Positions 1 to 9,076 of a DNA stretch of 64,000 nucleotides are shown here, piece after piece. Under the pieces are notes generated by a model. That model saw only the letters and a program-made list of their open reading frames with translations. It was not told where the DNA came from and ran no database searches. Source of the stretch: UBA1181 sp045113275 (GTDB lineage: Bacteria > Bacteroidota > Bacteroidia > Bacteroidales > Paludibacteraceae); the NCBI GenBank assembly GCA_045113275.1, contig JBGUIU010000300.1:3408-67407 (forward strand). The letters are read 5' to 3'. The stretch's first letter is position 1, and each line of letters begins with the position of its first letter. A program made the translations under genes and the position numbers.

Positions 1-158
1 ATGCTGTCGTTGGGAAAGAATACACGTAGTTCAGGACGCTTCTCTTTCGCATTGACAGGTTCATCCCATAGCTTTATGACAGTATAATCGGAAGCGTGAA
101 GAGAGCCTAGTAACCATGTAAATAAAAAAAGTACTATTAAATTCTTATTGCGTTTCAT
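1..158 (-). CDS. Secreted alpha/beta hydrolase-like protein, N-terminal part
   Basis: Only the first 52 codons lie in the window; the gene continues past base 1. It opens with a clear signal peptide (MKRNKNLIVLFLFTWLLG, then a likely cut after HA). The mature start has a pattern (I-K-L-W-D, then R-P-E-L-R-V-F-F-P) that resembles the opening of secreted alpha/beta hydrolases and carbohydrate esterases of Bacteroidota (KLWP...PELTVYLP). A TATATTCG element at 178-185 (minus strand) resembles the -7 promoter box and suggests it is transcribed separately from the operon ending at 264. The catalytic residues are outside the window, so the function is a weak inference. Confidence 0.45.
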   Translation of the reverse strand, partial: MKRNKNLIVLFLFTWLLGSLHASDYTVIKLWDEPVNAKEKRPELRVFFPNDS

Positions 159-263
159 CTATAAATGTTTAATTGTGCGAATATAATGATTTTTTTTATA
201 TAGATGGGTGCTATGAAATCATTTTGTGGGGATGTTGAATGATTGTTGTTTGACAATCTCCGT

Positions 264-3200
264 TTATTTATATTCCAAGTTCTTCGGCACTGAAATACAA
301 TTTTGGGCGATGGAGAGTTTCTCTTTGTCTGATTCTGTTGCCGTTATGTGCAGATCTTTCTTGACCAGTGCTGCAAGTAAGGCATACTCTCCTTGTCCAC
401 ACTCTTTAAGTGTGTATTCACCATGGTCAGGAAGTTTGCTGACGAATTCATTTGCGGCAGAAGAGAAGATTTTCTTACGGGCTTCTTTCGCTATGCTGGC
501 TCCCTTGTAGATATAGTTGTGATAGACCAGATCTTTGAAGTAATCGACTGTTTCAATCTCATCACACATCTTTTTGTATTCTTCTTGATAGTATTTGCGA
601 AATGCCTGTGCGGTTGATTTGATGTCTATATTTGTTCTTAACGGATGGTCAGAGTTCACCTCTGGTAATATTTTCACATCCACGCGGCCTTTTCGAAGGA
701 TGAATTCTTGTTTAGGGAAAACATGTCCGACACCATGAATAACAATAGGCACAATGTTCAGATTGAATTTTTGTGCTAGATAAAAGGCACCTTGATGGAA
801 TCTCAGAATTGAGCAGTCTTCGGAACGAGTGCCTTCTGGGAATATGAGAATCGAGTAGCCTTTCTGAATGACCGATCTTAATGTCTCTACACTCTTCTCT
901 ATGCCTTCGCTGACAGGGAAGAAATCAGCATATCGTATGATTCTTCCGTAGAAAGGACAGTTCCACACCCATTGATTGGTTAAACAGATGATCTTAGGGT
1001 GTAGCATCAGTGTGTACATTAAATCTATATGCGATTGATGATTGCAGATGAGAATGGATGGTTCATCAAAGTTGTGATTGGATTCATTGATGATAGAGTG
1101 TTTGATGTTGGGTATCAGTTTCGCCATCCGACGGAGGGTGTTGCAGAGGATTGTGTGATACTTGAGTTTGTTCTTATCACTCTTCTTGCGAATGGTAAGA
1201 AGGAAAAATCCTATGATGGAGATGATAAGACTACCGACCAGGAATACGATGAAACTGACGATGGTTGATCCTAAGTTCCTTAGCGTGATAGGCATAAGAC
1301 GTGCTTCTCCCTTGTGTGTGGTGAGCCATTTGTAGATGAGCGGAGGAAAGAGATATGCCATCAAGATGACACAGAACATACCGACGATCGTTAGTTCTGC
1401 TAATGACTTCATCGCAGGATGTTTCGCTACGATGAGTGCCCCTATACCGATAAACATGATACAGGCGGATAGAAAGACAGAGTTTTTATATGAGGCAAGC
1501 ACTTTCTTCTTGTGCGTGTATTCGTACATGAGTCCTTCTGTCACGAATATTGTATAGTCATCTCCCTGTCCGAAGATGAATGTGGATAGGATGATATTGA
1601 CAATGTTGAAACGGATGTCGCATAGGTTCATGATGCCTAAGATCCATATCCATCCAAATGTTAATGGCAAGAAGGCTAATAGGCTTAATTCAACTCTTCC
1701 GAATGAGAGTGTAAGGAATAAAAATACGATGAAAGCGCAAATGAAGAGCACATGGTTGAAATCTTGAGAGAGGGTTTCTATCATATGCTGAAAGTAGGAT
1801 TGCGTGTTGATGGTATAGATGTTGGGGGTGATTTTGTTGAGTTGTTTTTCTAGTTGAAACACCTTCTCTTTTTCACATTCTAATACCGTGTACACAAGTG
1901 CCTTGCATGAGTCTTCATATATGTATAGGTTGGTGAGCGCTTTTTGAATGGGTTGAAAATGTTTCTCGTCATCAACAAGCATTGGCTGACTGATTTTATC
2001 GATAAAATGGGAGAAAATACTGTAATTGAAACCGATCGCTTCGCCTTCTTTTACGATTAGCTTGGACATGATCTCTTTGTTCTGCTCCCAGTACTCATTC
2101 CATTTTTGTATATGGTCGGCTCTGGATTGCATGGTGGTGGCGAAACATCCGACGCCGGATTCCCGAATGATCAATCCTTTCTTCTTCAGCTCGGTGGTCT
2201 CCTTTTGTAGTTTTGTGAGATGTGCTAATGCTTCGTCTAGGTTCTTTCCGTCGCAGACACAATACATCTTGGCATGATTGTTTTCCGTCTCATCAATTAG
2301 CATGGATAACTCCTCTTTTTGTGAGTCGGTCATGAAATTGATCTTGTGCAAATCGGTCTCAAACTCAGTTTTTGTGCTGAAGTAATAGAGAGGAATGGTT
2401 AATAGGATAATTCCCCATACCAACCATCTTTTCTTCTCCCACTCTACGTTGACGATCTTACCAAACATCAGTTGATGACTCTGCTGCGCTTTGAATAGCT
2501 TGTTTTTAAAGAGATGAGGTAAGAAGAGTAAGACAAATAGGATTGTGCCGATCAATAGGAGCGCTGAGAATAATCCCATGTCTCTCATGGCCTGTGAGCG
2601 AATGAAAAGAATGCTTAAGAATGCACCTACGGTAGTGATGTTGCCAACGATGAGTGGAGATGTGATCTCTCGTATGGTCTCTTCACGGTTGGAACACTCT
2701 TTTAGATGTGCCAGGAAATGGAGCGGATAGTTAACTGCAATGCCCACAATGACAGAACCAATTCCTATTGCAATGATTGATATGGAGTCTTTGAATAAGG
2801 CAAGGAAACCAAGTGCAAATAGCGTTCCGAAGAGGATGGAGAACAAGATGAGACCAATCGCACGTATGTCTTTGTAAAAGAAAAAGAGAAGAACGCATAT
2901 ACCTAGAAGGGCGATGATGGATGAAACGAGGGTGTCGTTCTTGATCTGTTGTGCATTGCTGATGGATATCTCGCATGCACCAATGTGTTTGATTTGGTAT
3001 AGATTCTCTTTCCCCTTGATGCTGTTTTGTGCGGTTTTATCGATGATTTTAATCCATTCTTTGTTGAGGTTGGTCTCGCTTGCAGGTGTTTCGCTGGATA
3101 ATGTGATAAGTAGTTTATCCTTCGTCTTATTGAAGATGTAGCTATTGTATTGCTGAAATGTATTCTCTTGGTAAGAGTCTTTCAGCTTTTTGAGGATCGA

Positions 3201-3749
3201 GTTGGAGATATGTAGCGGATCCTTTAGAATTATATTCTGAAAGAAAGAACCCGTTGGAGAATACAACATGTTTTGATTCCATTGTAGTTCCTGACGTATT
3301 TTTGATTCGTCGATCATAAGAGAATCCAATCTCTTGTAATCTTCCGAACTCATGAAGTAGGGGAGATTTTCCAGGATGAAATCGGTTAATTCTGCTATGT
3401 CAGAATCTGATATTTTATAAAACAGATCGCTGGTCAGATTGCGGGTATCATTCTTCTTCAGTTCAGATTGGAACGTCTCAGCAAGTTGTGTCAGACTATC
3501 GCGAAAGCCTGGGAACGTGTCGGTGCAGGATAGGGTAACAAGAATCTTGTTTCCTGTGTCGATGTGTTGGTAAGCCTCGGATATCTTTTGTGCTTTTTCA
3601 CTTTGTGGCAGAAAATCGTTGATGTTTTCTGAGAACTGAAGATGAGACAAACAGAGTGTGAAGAACAGAATGACACCTGCGAGCAACCAGTAGAGTTGCT
3701 TTGGATTCCGTTCAAAATGTTTATATAGGGAAAGGATTCTTTGTTTCAT
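264..3749 (-). CDS. RND/MMPL lipid exporter fused to PlsC acyltransferase and a methyltransferase-like tail
   Basis: This 1161-residue protein joins three parts. Residues 1-850 are an RND/MMPL-type exporter: an N-terminal membrane helix, a large periplasmic loop, a membrane block near 270-420, a second loop, and a second block near 690-840. Residues 850-1080 are a lysophospholipid acyltransferase (PlsC) domain with the HX4D motif at 904-909 and FPEGTRS at 970-976. Residues 1100-1161 resemble the motif I region of a class I methyltransferase (ECGQGEYALL, then ATESD) but stop before a full fold. MMPL exporters and acyltransferases are standard members of aryl polyene and flexirubin clusters, where they are thought to move and acylate the pigment lipid. 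The start overlaps the glycosyltransferase stop by 4 bp, so it is the last gene of the operon. Confidence 0.85.
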   Translation of the reverse strand: MKQRILSLYKHFERNPKQLYWLLAGVILFFTLCLSHLQFSENINDFLPQSEKAQKISEAYQHIDTGNKILVTLSCTDTFPGFRDSLTQLAETFQSELKKNDTRNLTSDLFYKISDSDIAELTDFILENLPYFMSSEDYKRLDSLMIDESKIRQELQWNQNMLYSPTGSFFQNIILKDPLHISNSILKKLKDSYQENTFQQYNSYIFNKTKDKLLITLSSETPASETNLNKEWIKIIDKTAQNSIKGKENLYQIKHIGACEISISNAQQIKNDTLVSSIIALLGICVLLFFFYKDIRAIGLILFSILFGTLFALGFLALFKDSISIIAIGIGSVIVGIAVNYPLHFLAHLKECSNREETIREITSPLIVGNITTVGAFLSILFIRSQAMRDMGLFSALLLIGTILFVLLFLPHLFKNKLFKAQQSHQLMFGKIVNVEWEKKRWLVWGIILLTIPLYYFSTKTEFETDLHKINFMTDSQKEELSMLIDETENNHAKMYCVCDGKNLDEALAHLTKLQKETTELKKKGLIIRESGVGCFATTMQSRADHIQKWNEYWEQNKEIMSKLIVKEGEAIGFNYSIFSHFIDKISQPMLVDDEKHFQPIQKALTNLYIYEDSCKALVYTVLECEKEKVFQLEKQLNKITPNIYTINTQSYFQHMIETLSQDFNHVLFICAFIVFLFLTLSFGRVELSLLAFLPLTFGWIWILGIMNLCDIRFNIVNIILSTFIFGQGDDYTIFVTEGLMYEYTHKKKVLASYKNSVFLSACIMFIGIGALIVAKHPAMKSLAELTIVGMFCVILMAYLFPPLIYKWLTTHKGEARLMPITLRNLGSTIVSFIVFLVGSLIISIIGFFLLTIRKKSDKNKLKYHTILCNTLRRMAKLIPNIKHSIINESNHNFDEPSILICNHQSHIDLMYTLMLHPKIICLTNQWVWNCPFYGRIIRYADFFPVSEGIEKSVETLRSVIQKGYSILIFPEGTRSEDCSILRFHQGAFYLAQKFNLNIVPIVIHGVGHVFPKQEFILRKGRVDVKILPEVNSDHPLRTNIDIKSTAQAFRKYYQEEYKKMCDEIETVDYFKDLVYHNYIYKGASIAKEARKKIFSSAANEFVSKLPDHGEYTLKECGQGEYALLAALVKKDLHITATESDKEKLSIAQNCISVPKNLEYK

Positions 3750-4528
3750 TTCATGCAGTTTTTAATTTTTTTGTAAAGCATTCGTATCAGCATGGATGGA
3801 TATCCATAGAGTATAGCCAAAAGACAGAGAACCGTGTTTAAGATGCTTATTCTTAAGAAGTCTTTCCCTGGTCGGAAGTGTGATACTCTTTCTCCTTTGG
3901 GCGGATAATAGACATTGATGTTTAGGCTGACCATCGGGATCAGTCTCCATGCACAACGTACCAGTAGTTCTAATTCAGCTTCGTAACGTTTGTTGAAGGG
4001 AGTCATGTATTTCATCTCCTTCAGTGGATAGAGGCGATAGCCTGTCTGCGTATCGGGTAGCTTGTGTGCGGTTTGCAACGTAAACCAGAAGTTGGAAAAA
4101 CGGTTGGCAAACGTATTAGCACCAGGCATGTTAGCATTGTCAAACGACCGACTTCCAATCAGGAACGCATCTTGGTTCTTTTGGTGAGCCTCAATAAAGA
4201 GAGGCAGATCGGATAGCTTATGCTGTCCATCAGAATCGAGTGTGATGATGGAGTTCCACCCTTGCGTTTTTGCATAGAGAAAACCCTCTTTCAACGCATT
4301 TCCTTTTCCTTGGTTTTGTTGGTATGATATGATATGAATTTTCCCCTTCCATCGGGATAAAATTTCTTTTGTATGGTCGGTGGAACCATCATCCACGACA
4401 AGGAGGAGGGAAGTGTAGTTTTGCGCCTCTGAAATGATATGCTCTAACGTTTGATCATTGTTGTATGTAGGAATTAATAGCGCAATTTTGTTCGTATCTA
4501 AGTATTCTTTGATAACTATTGGCTCCAT
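3746..4528 (-). CDS. Family 2 glycosyltransferase of the polyene cluster
   Basis: This is a GT2 glycosyltransferase of the dolichol-phosphate-mannose-synthase type. It shows LIPTYNN at residues 18-24, VVDDGST at 44-50 and the metal/nucleotide motif D98-x-D100 in TLDSDGQH, with a hydrophobic C-terminal stretch (about 225-250) that could touch the membrane. I chose the ATG at 4528, 14 bp after the upstream stop; an in-frame ATG at 4579 would overlap the upstream gene by 37 bp and add 17 residues without family character. Its job in the cluster is probably to glycosylate the polyene lipid head or anchor, but the sugar and acceptor cannot be read from sequence. Confidence 0.85.
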   Translation of the reverse strand: MEPIVIKEYLDTNKIALLIPTYNNDQTLEHIISEAQNYTSLLLVVDDGSTDHTKEILSRWKGKIHIISYQQNQGKGNALKEGFLYAKTQGWNSIITLDSDGQHKLSDLPLFIEAHQKNQDAFLIGSRSFDNANMPGANTFANRFSNFWFTLQTAHKLPDTQTGYRLYPLKEMKYMTPFNKRYEAELELLVRCAWRLIPMVSLNINVYYPPKGERVSHFRPGKDFLRISILNTVLCLLAILYGYPSMLIRMLYKKIKNCMK

Positions 4529-4542
4529 CGGTATTGGTTGGT

Positions 4543-4899
4543 TTATGACATCCTTGTGAAAACGATGTCTGATTTGCAATAAATCGTGTTATTGTCTTTT
4601 ATAACTGATTTTACGATTGTTCCAGACTCCGATTCATTGATAGACAAGAAGTGGAGTTGTACATCATCGGAATTTTCCGGATGTATGGGTTTAATGAATT
4701 TTACTGAAGTTATTTTACGGATTCTATAGTTGTTTGATAGTTTTGTTTCTAGCGCAACACGTGTTATTTCTGTTATGCAGGAGCCAGGCACAATAGGAAG
4801 CGATGGGAAATGAGCTTCAAACAGAACATGCTTATTGTCGAAGTGTATTTCGAAGTGCTCTTGACATTGTTTGAGTTGGAAATAATTTGCTGCTCTCAT
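4543..4899 (-). CDS. Hot-dog 3-hydroxyacyl-ACP dehydratase (FabZ/ApeI-like)
   Basis: This 118-residue single hot-dog domain carries the FabZ-type active-site segment AHFPSLPIVPG. The candidate catalytic pair is H30 and E44, and their 14-residue separation matches FabZ. In aryl polyene synthesis two small dehydratases each remove water from the growing 3-hydroxyacyl-ACP to leave conjugated double bonds; this one looks like the ApeI type, while the protein at 10891-11319 looks like the ApeP type. It lies 4 bp from the EamA-like gene and 14 bp before the glycosyltransferase, inside the operon. Confidence 0.75.
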   Translation of the reverse strand: MRAANYFQLKQCQEHFEIHFDNKHVLFEAHFPSLPIVPGSCITEITRVALETKLSNNYRIRKITSVKFIKPIHPENSDDVQLHFLSINESESGTIVKSVIKDNNTIYCKSDIVFTRMS

Positions 4900-4903
4900 C
4901 TTC

Positions 4904-5257
4904 TTATTTTATAATAAAGTAAGCTCCTAATAGAATAAGAAATACGCCAATCCATCGGGTAGATGGGATGCTTTCATGTAGGAAAAGCATTCCTAATAGC
5001 ATACCGAATACGTAGCTGAGACAAGTGAGCGGATAGGCCGATGACAATGGATAATGTTTTAAGATGTACATCCATAGAACCGTTGCCCCTCCCATGCAGA
5101 TGCCGACGGCTAGAAACCACCAGTTGGTGAGTTGTGCCACAAAGAAACTCCAGGACCATGTGAATGTTCCAGCTTTTTGTAGGGCTTGCTTTAAACAGAA
5201 CTGTCCGCTAGCAAGACAAAAAGATTGAATGATGGACAATACTAATAATCTCAGCAT
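4904..5257 (-). CDS. Small EamA/SMR-like membrane transporter
   Basis: A 117-residue protein with four predicted helices (about 3-20, 36-56, 67-87, 98-115), the size and layout of half-length drug/metabolite transporters (EmrE, ArnE/ArnF-like). It has the EamA-style motifs YPLTCLSYVFGMLLG and WIGVFLILLGAY. Proteins of this size usually work as dimers to flip small lipids or export amphiphiles, so a role in moving a lipid-linked intermediate of this cluster is reasonable but inferred. It overlaps the gene at 5251 by 7 bp, pointing to translational coupling. Confidence 0.7.
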   Translation of the reverse strand: MLRLLVLSIIQSFCLASGQFCLKQALQKAGTFTWSWSFFVAQLTNWWFLAVGICMGGATVLWMYILKHYPLSSAYPLTCLSYVFGMLLGMLFLHESIPSTRWIGVFLILLGAYFIIK

Positions 5258-6315
5258 GATCGTAGAAGTGTGATGGAATAATCTATTTTCTTAAAGTGGT
5301 TGACAACTAATATATTGGTTGGCTTGTGATTCTCTGTTGAATCCTCTTGCAATAGGAGATGTGTAGGGATCTGTTGCTGGTGGAGGCAGGTGGCTCCAAC
5401 ATAAACACCTATTGCCGACATGGTGAATGATTCTCCGAAGAGATGCTTATAGATGACCTTTTGTGCATGAGGCACAAGAAGATTGCTTATTCTGTTATAC
5501 TCTTCATCATTTTCAATGTCCCCATTATGACCAAGGACTACAGTGTCTATGTCGCTTAATGTTAATTGATAAGAGGCAAGAAAACGGGTTGCCCTCTCGA
5601 TCAGCTCCTTGTCAGAAGGAGTATGGAGTAGTTCAATGTCGCCTATCTCGCATAAGGTGTCTTCCGTCTTTTTATCGGTGAGTAGGATGCTAACACTGTT
5701 TTCACCAGCGAAACTTCCGGCGGAGTTAGCATGCTTGACATCGTCTGTTGTACAGATACTTTTTTTCCAGTATCCTGTATGGTCAAATAGTTTAAAGTAG
5801 GCATCTGACATCTCGTCTGATGCGTTTACTAAAACAGAATGGACTTCGTTTAGCTTAAATTTCAGGAGCGCATTCATCAAGGCGCTATCAAAAGAAAGGC
5901 CTCTGTGAGAGAATGTGATGTTGTATCCATGGCACTGAAAGGCAATGGCTATTTGAGAACCAATGGTGTTGTGCGTGGATTGTATGAAATTGGTAGGAGA
6001 GAGGCTTTGTTCATTGTTTTCTAACATTGAAGTCAGGAACTTCTCTGTGTTCTCAATGCAGCCTAATCCTGATCCGGTGAATATACCGTCTAATTGGGAT
6101 CTTTGCTCTTCCTTTACACAGCCAAAAGCCGATGTAAGCGCACATTTTAGTAATGTTCCCATACGTCTGGATGTGGCAGGAGAGAGGAATTGTTTGAAGT
6201 CGGGACAAATGAATCGGCAATGTCTTTGAGTTGGATATATAGGAGTTCTCATCCACTCGTCGGTAAGAGGAGATTGGATGGAGATTTGCGTTATTTTTTC
6301 TATGTATATGCTCAT
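5251..6315 (-). CDS. Beta-ketoacyl synthase-like chain-length factor
   Basis: This 354-residue protein has a thiolase-fold pattern close to ketosynthases (GIFTGSGLGCIENTEKFL, then SPTNFIQSTHNTIGSQIA), but the nucleophile region reads FSHRGLSFDSAL, with no Cys at the elbow. It matches the chain-length-factor type that pairs with an active ketosynthase in type II and aryl polyene synthases. The neighbouring ketosynthase at 6312-7508 is the obvious partner. I chose the ATG at 6315, which overlaps the upstream stop as ATGA; an ATG at 6342 lies 27 bp inside the previous gene and is less likely. Catalytic inactivity is inferred from the missing Cys. Confidence 0.75.
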   Translation of the reverse strand: MSIYIEKITQISIQSPLTDEWMRTPIYPTQRHCRFICPDFKQFLSPATSRRMGTLLKCALTSAFGCVKEEQRSQLDGIFTGSGLGCIENTEKFLTSMLENNEQSLSPTNFIQSTHNTIGSQIAIAFQCHGYNITFSHRGLSFDSALMNALLKFKLNEVHSVLVNASDEMSDAYFKLFDHTGYWKKSICTTDDVKHANSAGSFAGENSVSILLTDKKTEDTLCEIGDIELLHTPSDKELIERATRFLASYQLTLSDIDTVVLGHNGDIENDEEYNRISNLLVPHAQKVIYKHLFGESFTMSAIGVYVGATCLHQQQIPTHLLLQEDSTENHKPTNILVVNHFKKIDYSITLLRSC

Positions 6316-7508
6316 GAGACCTGATATTTTGAGAAAATACAAGATGAATCATTGCCTCCGAAACCAAAGGAGTTGGTCATTATTGTGTTTAACTGTTTCT
6401 TTGTCGTGTGAACAATCGGTTTCAGTCCTGTTTCTGCTATAGGTTCGGTGAACCCAATGTTTGCTGGCATGAAATTGTTTAGAAGGGCAATGATAGAGAT
6501 AACAGACTCTACAGCCCCTGCAGCACTGGTAGTGTGCCCTGTGTATGACTTGGTGGAAGAAAATGGAGGCATGTTCTCTCCAAATATTCTTTTGAGTGCT
6601 ATGCTTTCGTGGAGGTCATTGTCTTCTGTCCCTGTTCCATGCGCATTGATATAATCAATATCGGATGCCTTCAGTCCTGCGTTTTGTAATGCTTTTGACA
6701 TGGCAAGGTAAGCCCCAGTGCTTTCTGCAGATGTGGCTGTTTGATGAAATGCGTCACATGTATTTGCGTATCCAGCGAGTTCACAAAGGATGTGAGCTCC
6801 TCTTTTCTTTGCATTGGATTCTTTCTCGATGACAAGAAATGCGGCTCCTTCTCCTAGGTTGAGGCCATGATTATCCTTGTCAAATGGGCGACAAGCTTCA
6901 TGCTCAAGAATCATAAGAGAATTGAATCCGTTGAGGTGAAATTTACTCAGCGATTCAGTTCCACCGACGATGGCGGCCTCTACTTTCCCTGCTTTGATGA
7001 GATCTGCTCCTAAGATGATGGAATTGGCAGCAGATGAACAGGCGGTTGATATGGTAGTCATGAACGAAAAGTGTCCAAACAGTTGTCCCACTTGTTCTGT
7101 TCCGGCACCGCAATCGTGAGCAGTGATGTATTCGGTATGTTTGCCATTGAAAAACTCATTGTAGTAGAGTTCACTTTTCTCCATGCCGCCGACGGTTGTG
7201 CCATTGATAAAGGCTGTGTTGCTACTGTCGGTTATACCGGATGTCTGTAGTGCCTCTTTTAATGCAGTCATGGCTAGTAACGGTGTTCTTGTGACAATAT
7301 AATCACCATCGATACCCAAATGCTTACGAAGCTCGTCATCACTTTCTTTGACTTCTCCACATGGAATATCTGTGTGTTCTGTCTGTAAATGAAGCACCTT
7401 ACCGATGGATCTCTCTTCTTTTAACAGAGCCTCTTTCGTTTTGCCAACTCCGATGCCTAGGCTGGAGATGATGCCGAAACCTGTGACTACAATCTTTTCT
7501 GCCATCAA
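6312..7508 (-). CDS. Beta-ketoacyl-ACP synthase (KAS II type)
   Basis: A full-length 398-residue ketosynthase with the intact Cys-His-His triad: C157 in STACSSA, H290 in NAHGTGT and H325 in YTGHTTSAAG. It performs decarboxylative condensation of malonyl-ACP with the growing acyl chain. Its stop overlaps the start of the chain-length-factor-like gene (ATGA), a coupling typical of obligate ketosynthase/chain-length-factor pairs. The ACP gene lies only 3 bp upstream. It is probably the main elongating synthase of the polyene pathway. Confidence 0.9.
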   Translation of the reverse strand: MMAEKIVVTGFGIISSLGIGVGKTKEALLKEERSIGKVLHLQTEHTDIPCGEVKESDDELRKHLGIDGDYIVTRTPLLAMTALKEALQTSGITDSSNTAFINGTTVGGMEKSELYYNEFFNGKHTEYITAHDCGAGTEQVGQLFGHFSFMTTISTACSSAANSIILGADLIKAGKVEAAIVGGTESLSKFHLNGFNSLMILEHEACRPFDKDNHGLNLGEGAAFLVIEKESNAKKRGAHILCELAGYANTCDAFHQTATSAESTGAYLAMSKALQNAGLKASDIDYINAHGTGTEDNDLHESIALKRIFGENMPPFSSTKSYTGHTTSAAGAVESVISIIALLNNFMPANIGFTEPIAETGLKPIVHTTKKQLNTIMTNSFGFGGNDSSCIFSKYQVS

Positions 7509-7511
7509 GAC

Positions 7512-7772
7512 TTATTTCGTTCTGTTTTTTGAAATGTAATCTGCCATGATCTCAATGGATTTAAAGATTTCTTTTCCCTCGCTGGCATTTTTAAGTTTAA
7601 TACCGTAGTTCTTTTCCATCAAGACGATCAATTCCAAAGCATCGATAGAATCTAATCCTAACCCTTCTCCGAAAAGAGGTGCACTAGCATCGATGTCTTC
7701 TGGCTTCATTTCCTCTAAGTTGAGTACCTCTATTATTTCTTCTTTTAATTCTTGTACTAATGTTTTATCCAT
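7512..7772 (-). CDS. Acyl carrier protein
   Basis: An 86-residue acidic four-helix carrier protein with the phosphopantetheine attachment site at S42 in LGLDSIDALEL. It carries intermediates for the ketosynthases, dehydratases and acyltransferases encoded around it. This is the second ACP of the operon (the other is at 13330-13587); aryl polyene clusters also carry two ACPs, thought to serve different steps. It sits between the truncated synthase-like gene (8 bp upstream) and the ketosynthase (3 bp downstream). Confidence 0.92.
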   Translation of the reverse strand: MDKTLVQELKEEIIEVLNLEEMKPEDIDASAPLFGEGLGLDSIDALELIVLMEKNYGIKLKNASEGKEIFKSIEIMADYISKNRTK

Positions 7773-7780
7773 GTCGTTGA

Positions 7781-8431
7781 TTATTTATGCGGTTGCAAAG
7801 GTATAAAAAAATATTTTTCTATGTTTGTTTTATTCCATGAAGTAAGAGCCCCGTCAGACTCTCGATCGACTAGGAATAAAAGGACATCACATTGGTCGTT
7901 TAAATATTCAACCCATCCGATGAGGAGATGATTGATTCCTTTCTCCTTCGAAAGTCCGATGGAAGCGTTCTCTATTAGAACATCCGCATCAAACTTTTCC
8001 ATGATATAGGAACAGGACTCTCCCATGATCTTGTTGCGTATGGCAATCTCTCCAGTCACGATGTTGGATAGTGTATATACAAACACGGAAGGACTAGGGA
8101 AGTAATTATTGGGATCATTGATTGTCTCTTGATAGAGCTGATCATTGTCCAAAGAAGAGGATCTGTTGAACAAAAGAACCGACCAGTCTCTTTTCTCTTC
8201 TTCCGGATGAATCCCCGTTTCTTTAAAGATAAGTTCTGTGGCAAGAAATCCTGCTTTGCAGAGATTGTCCATTTTGAAAAACTTCGGATATTGTATGCCT
8301 AATGTCCGGTATATACATGTTAACCATGTACTATTCTCCTCTTGGTTGATTGCCAAAGGGGTGCCGTTGACGAACACTTCGGTTGACGTGATCCGTATGG
8401 CACGTTGGATGTATAGTTCATCGTTTTTCAT
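7781..8431 (-). CDS. Truncated ketosynthase-like protein
   Basis: A 216-residue protein that looks like the first half of a ketosynthase fold. It has DWSVLLFNRSSS followed by SPSVFVYTLSNIVTGEIAIRN, which parallels the region just before the active site in ketosynthases, and GESCSYIMEKFDADVLIENA at the place of the nucleophile elbow. No His of the catalytic triad is visible, and the protein is about half the usual 400 residues. It has no frameshift and sits 8 bp from the ACP gene, so it looks like a maintained short protein rather than decay. A structural or accessory role is inferred. Confidence 0.6.
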   Translation of the reverse strand: MKNDELYIQRAIRITSTEVFVNGTPLAINQEENSTWLTCIYRTLGIQYPKFFKMDNLCKAGFLATELIFKETGIHPEEEKRDWSVLLFNRSSSLDNDQLYQETINDPNNYFPSPSVFVYTLSNIVTGEIAIRNKIMGESCSYIMEKFDADVLIENASIGLSKEKGINHLLIGWVEYLNDQCDVLLFLVDRESDGALTSWNKTNIEKYFFIPLQPHK

Positions 8432-8436
8432 ATTGC

Positions 8437-9072
8437 CTATTTCTTAAATGTTACCTTTACTGTTTTATAGCCTAATGCGGTGAATAGACTCTTGAACGTC
8501 TCCTTCGCATTCTCCTCAGCCATTTTTATGTTCTCCTTTTGTAATGCTTTCGCTTTTAATCTTTTTTTCGCGTTCTGATACATCTTCTCTTTTACAGTGG
8601 CACTGATCGATCCCTTCTCGTAGAATGTCCTCGTCCGTGTGTCATCGATGATCTCTTTGTCTAGAAGCTCGATGGGCGGAAGCGTTATGGTTGCTTTGGT
8701 ATCGGTGAGCACAATCCAGCTTTTGTTGGCTTTTTTTGTGTTGATGCCTAGATGTGCTGTGCCGCTGAATATTTTTGCCGACTGACTTTCAGAGAGCTTC
8801 TTTGAAACGAAGGTGTCAACCAGCTCCTCTAGATGAAGCGTTAAGAATTCCCACTCTTCAATTTCTTTGATAGAGGTGATGCAATCTGTTGTAGGATCAA
8901 TCTTTGCTTTGTCATCAGATTGATCGGAATCACGCAGAAATATAAAATAGATAGCGAGCCCCACCGCAAGGATGATCCATAGCCACGGACTTCTAATCAT
9001 TTCGTCTGTGATATATTCTTTCCCTTTCGATGTACTCTTTCGTGAGGATGTTTTCTTTTTTAAGATAGCCAT
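8437..9072 (-). CDS. Membrane-anchored DUF4230-like protein
   Basis: A 211-residue protein with a basic N-terminus (many Lys, Ser and Thr), one membrane helix at about residues 29-46, and an outside domain with the pattern TKATITLPPIELLDKEI that resembles DUF4230. It is the neighbour and likely paralogue of the lipoprotein at 9077-9736, which carries a similar ITLPNPQIVLSSSKID segment. The biochemical role of the family is unknown. Position inside the polyene operon, 5 bp from each neighbour, suggests a part in envelope handling of the product. Confidence 0.55.
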   Translation of the reverse strand: MAILKKKTSSRKSTSKGKEYITDEMIRSPWLWIILAVGLAIYFIFLRDSDQSDDKAKIDPTTDCITSIKEIEEWEFLTLHLEELVDTFVSKKLSESQSAKIFSGTAHLGINTKKANKSWIVLTDTKATITLPPIELLDKEIIDDTRTRTFYEKGSISATVKEKMYQNAKKRLKAKALQKENIKMAEENAKETFKSLFTALGYKTVKVTFKK

Positions 9073-9076
9073 GACT

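Noticed and set aside
1029..3141. Plus-strand frames opposite the exporter fusion
   Set aside because: They are antisense shadows; none has a recognisable motif, and the minus-strand protein is clearly real.
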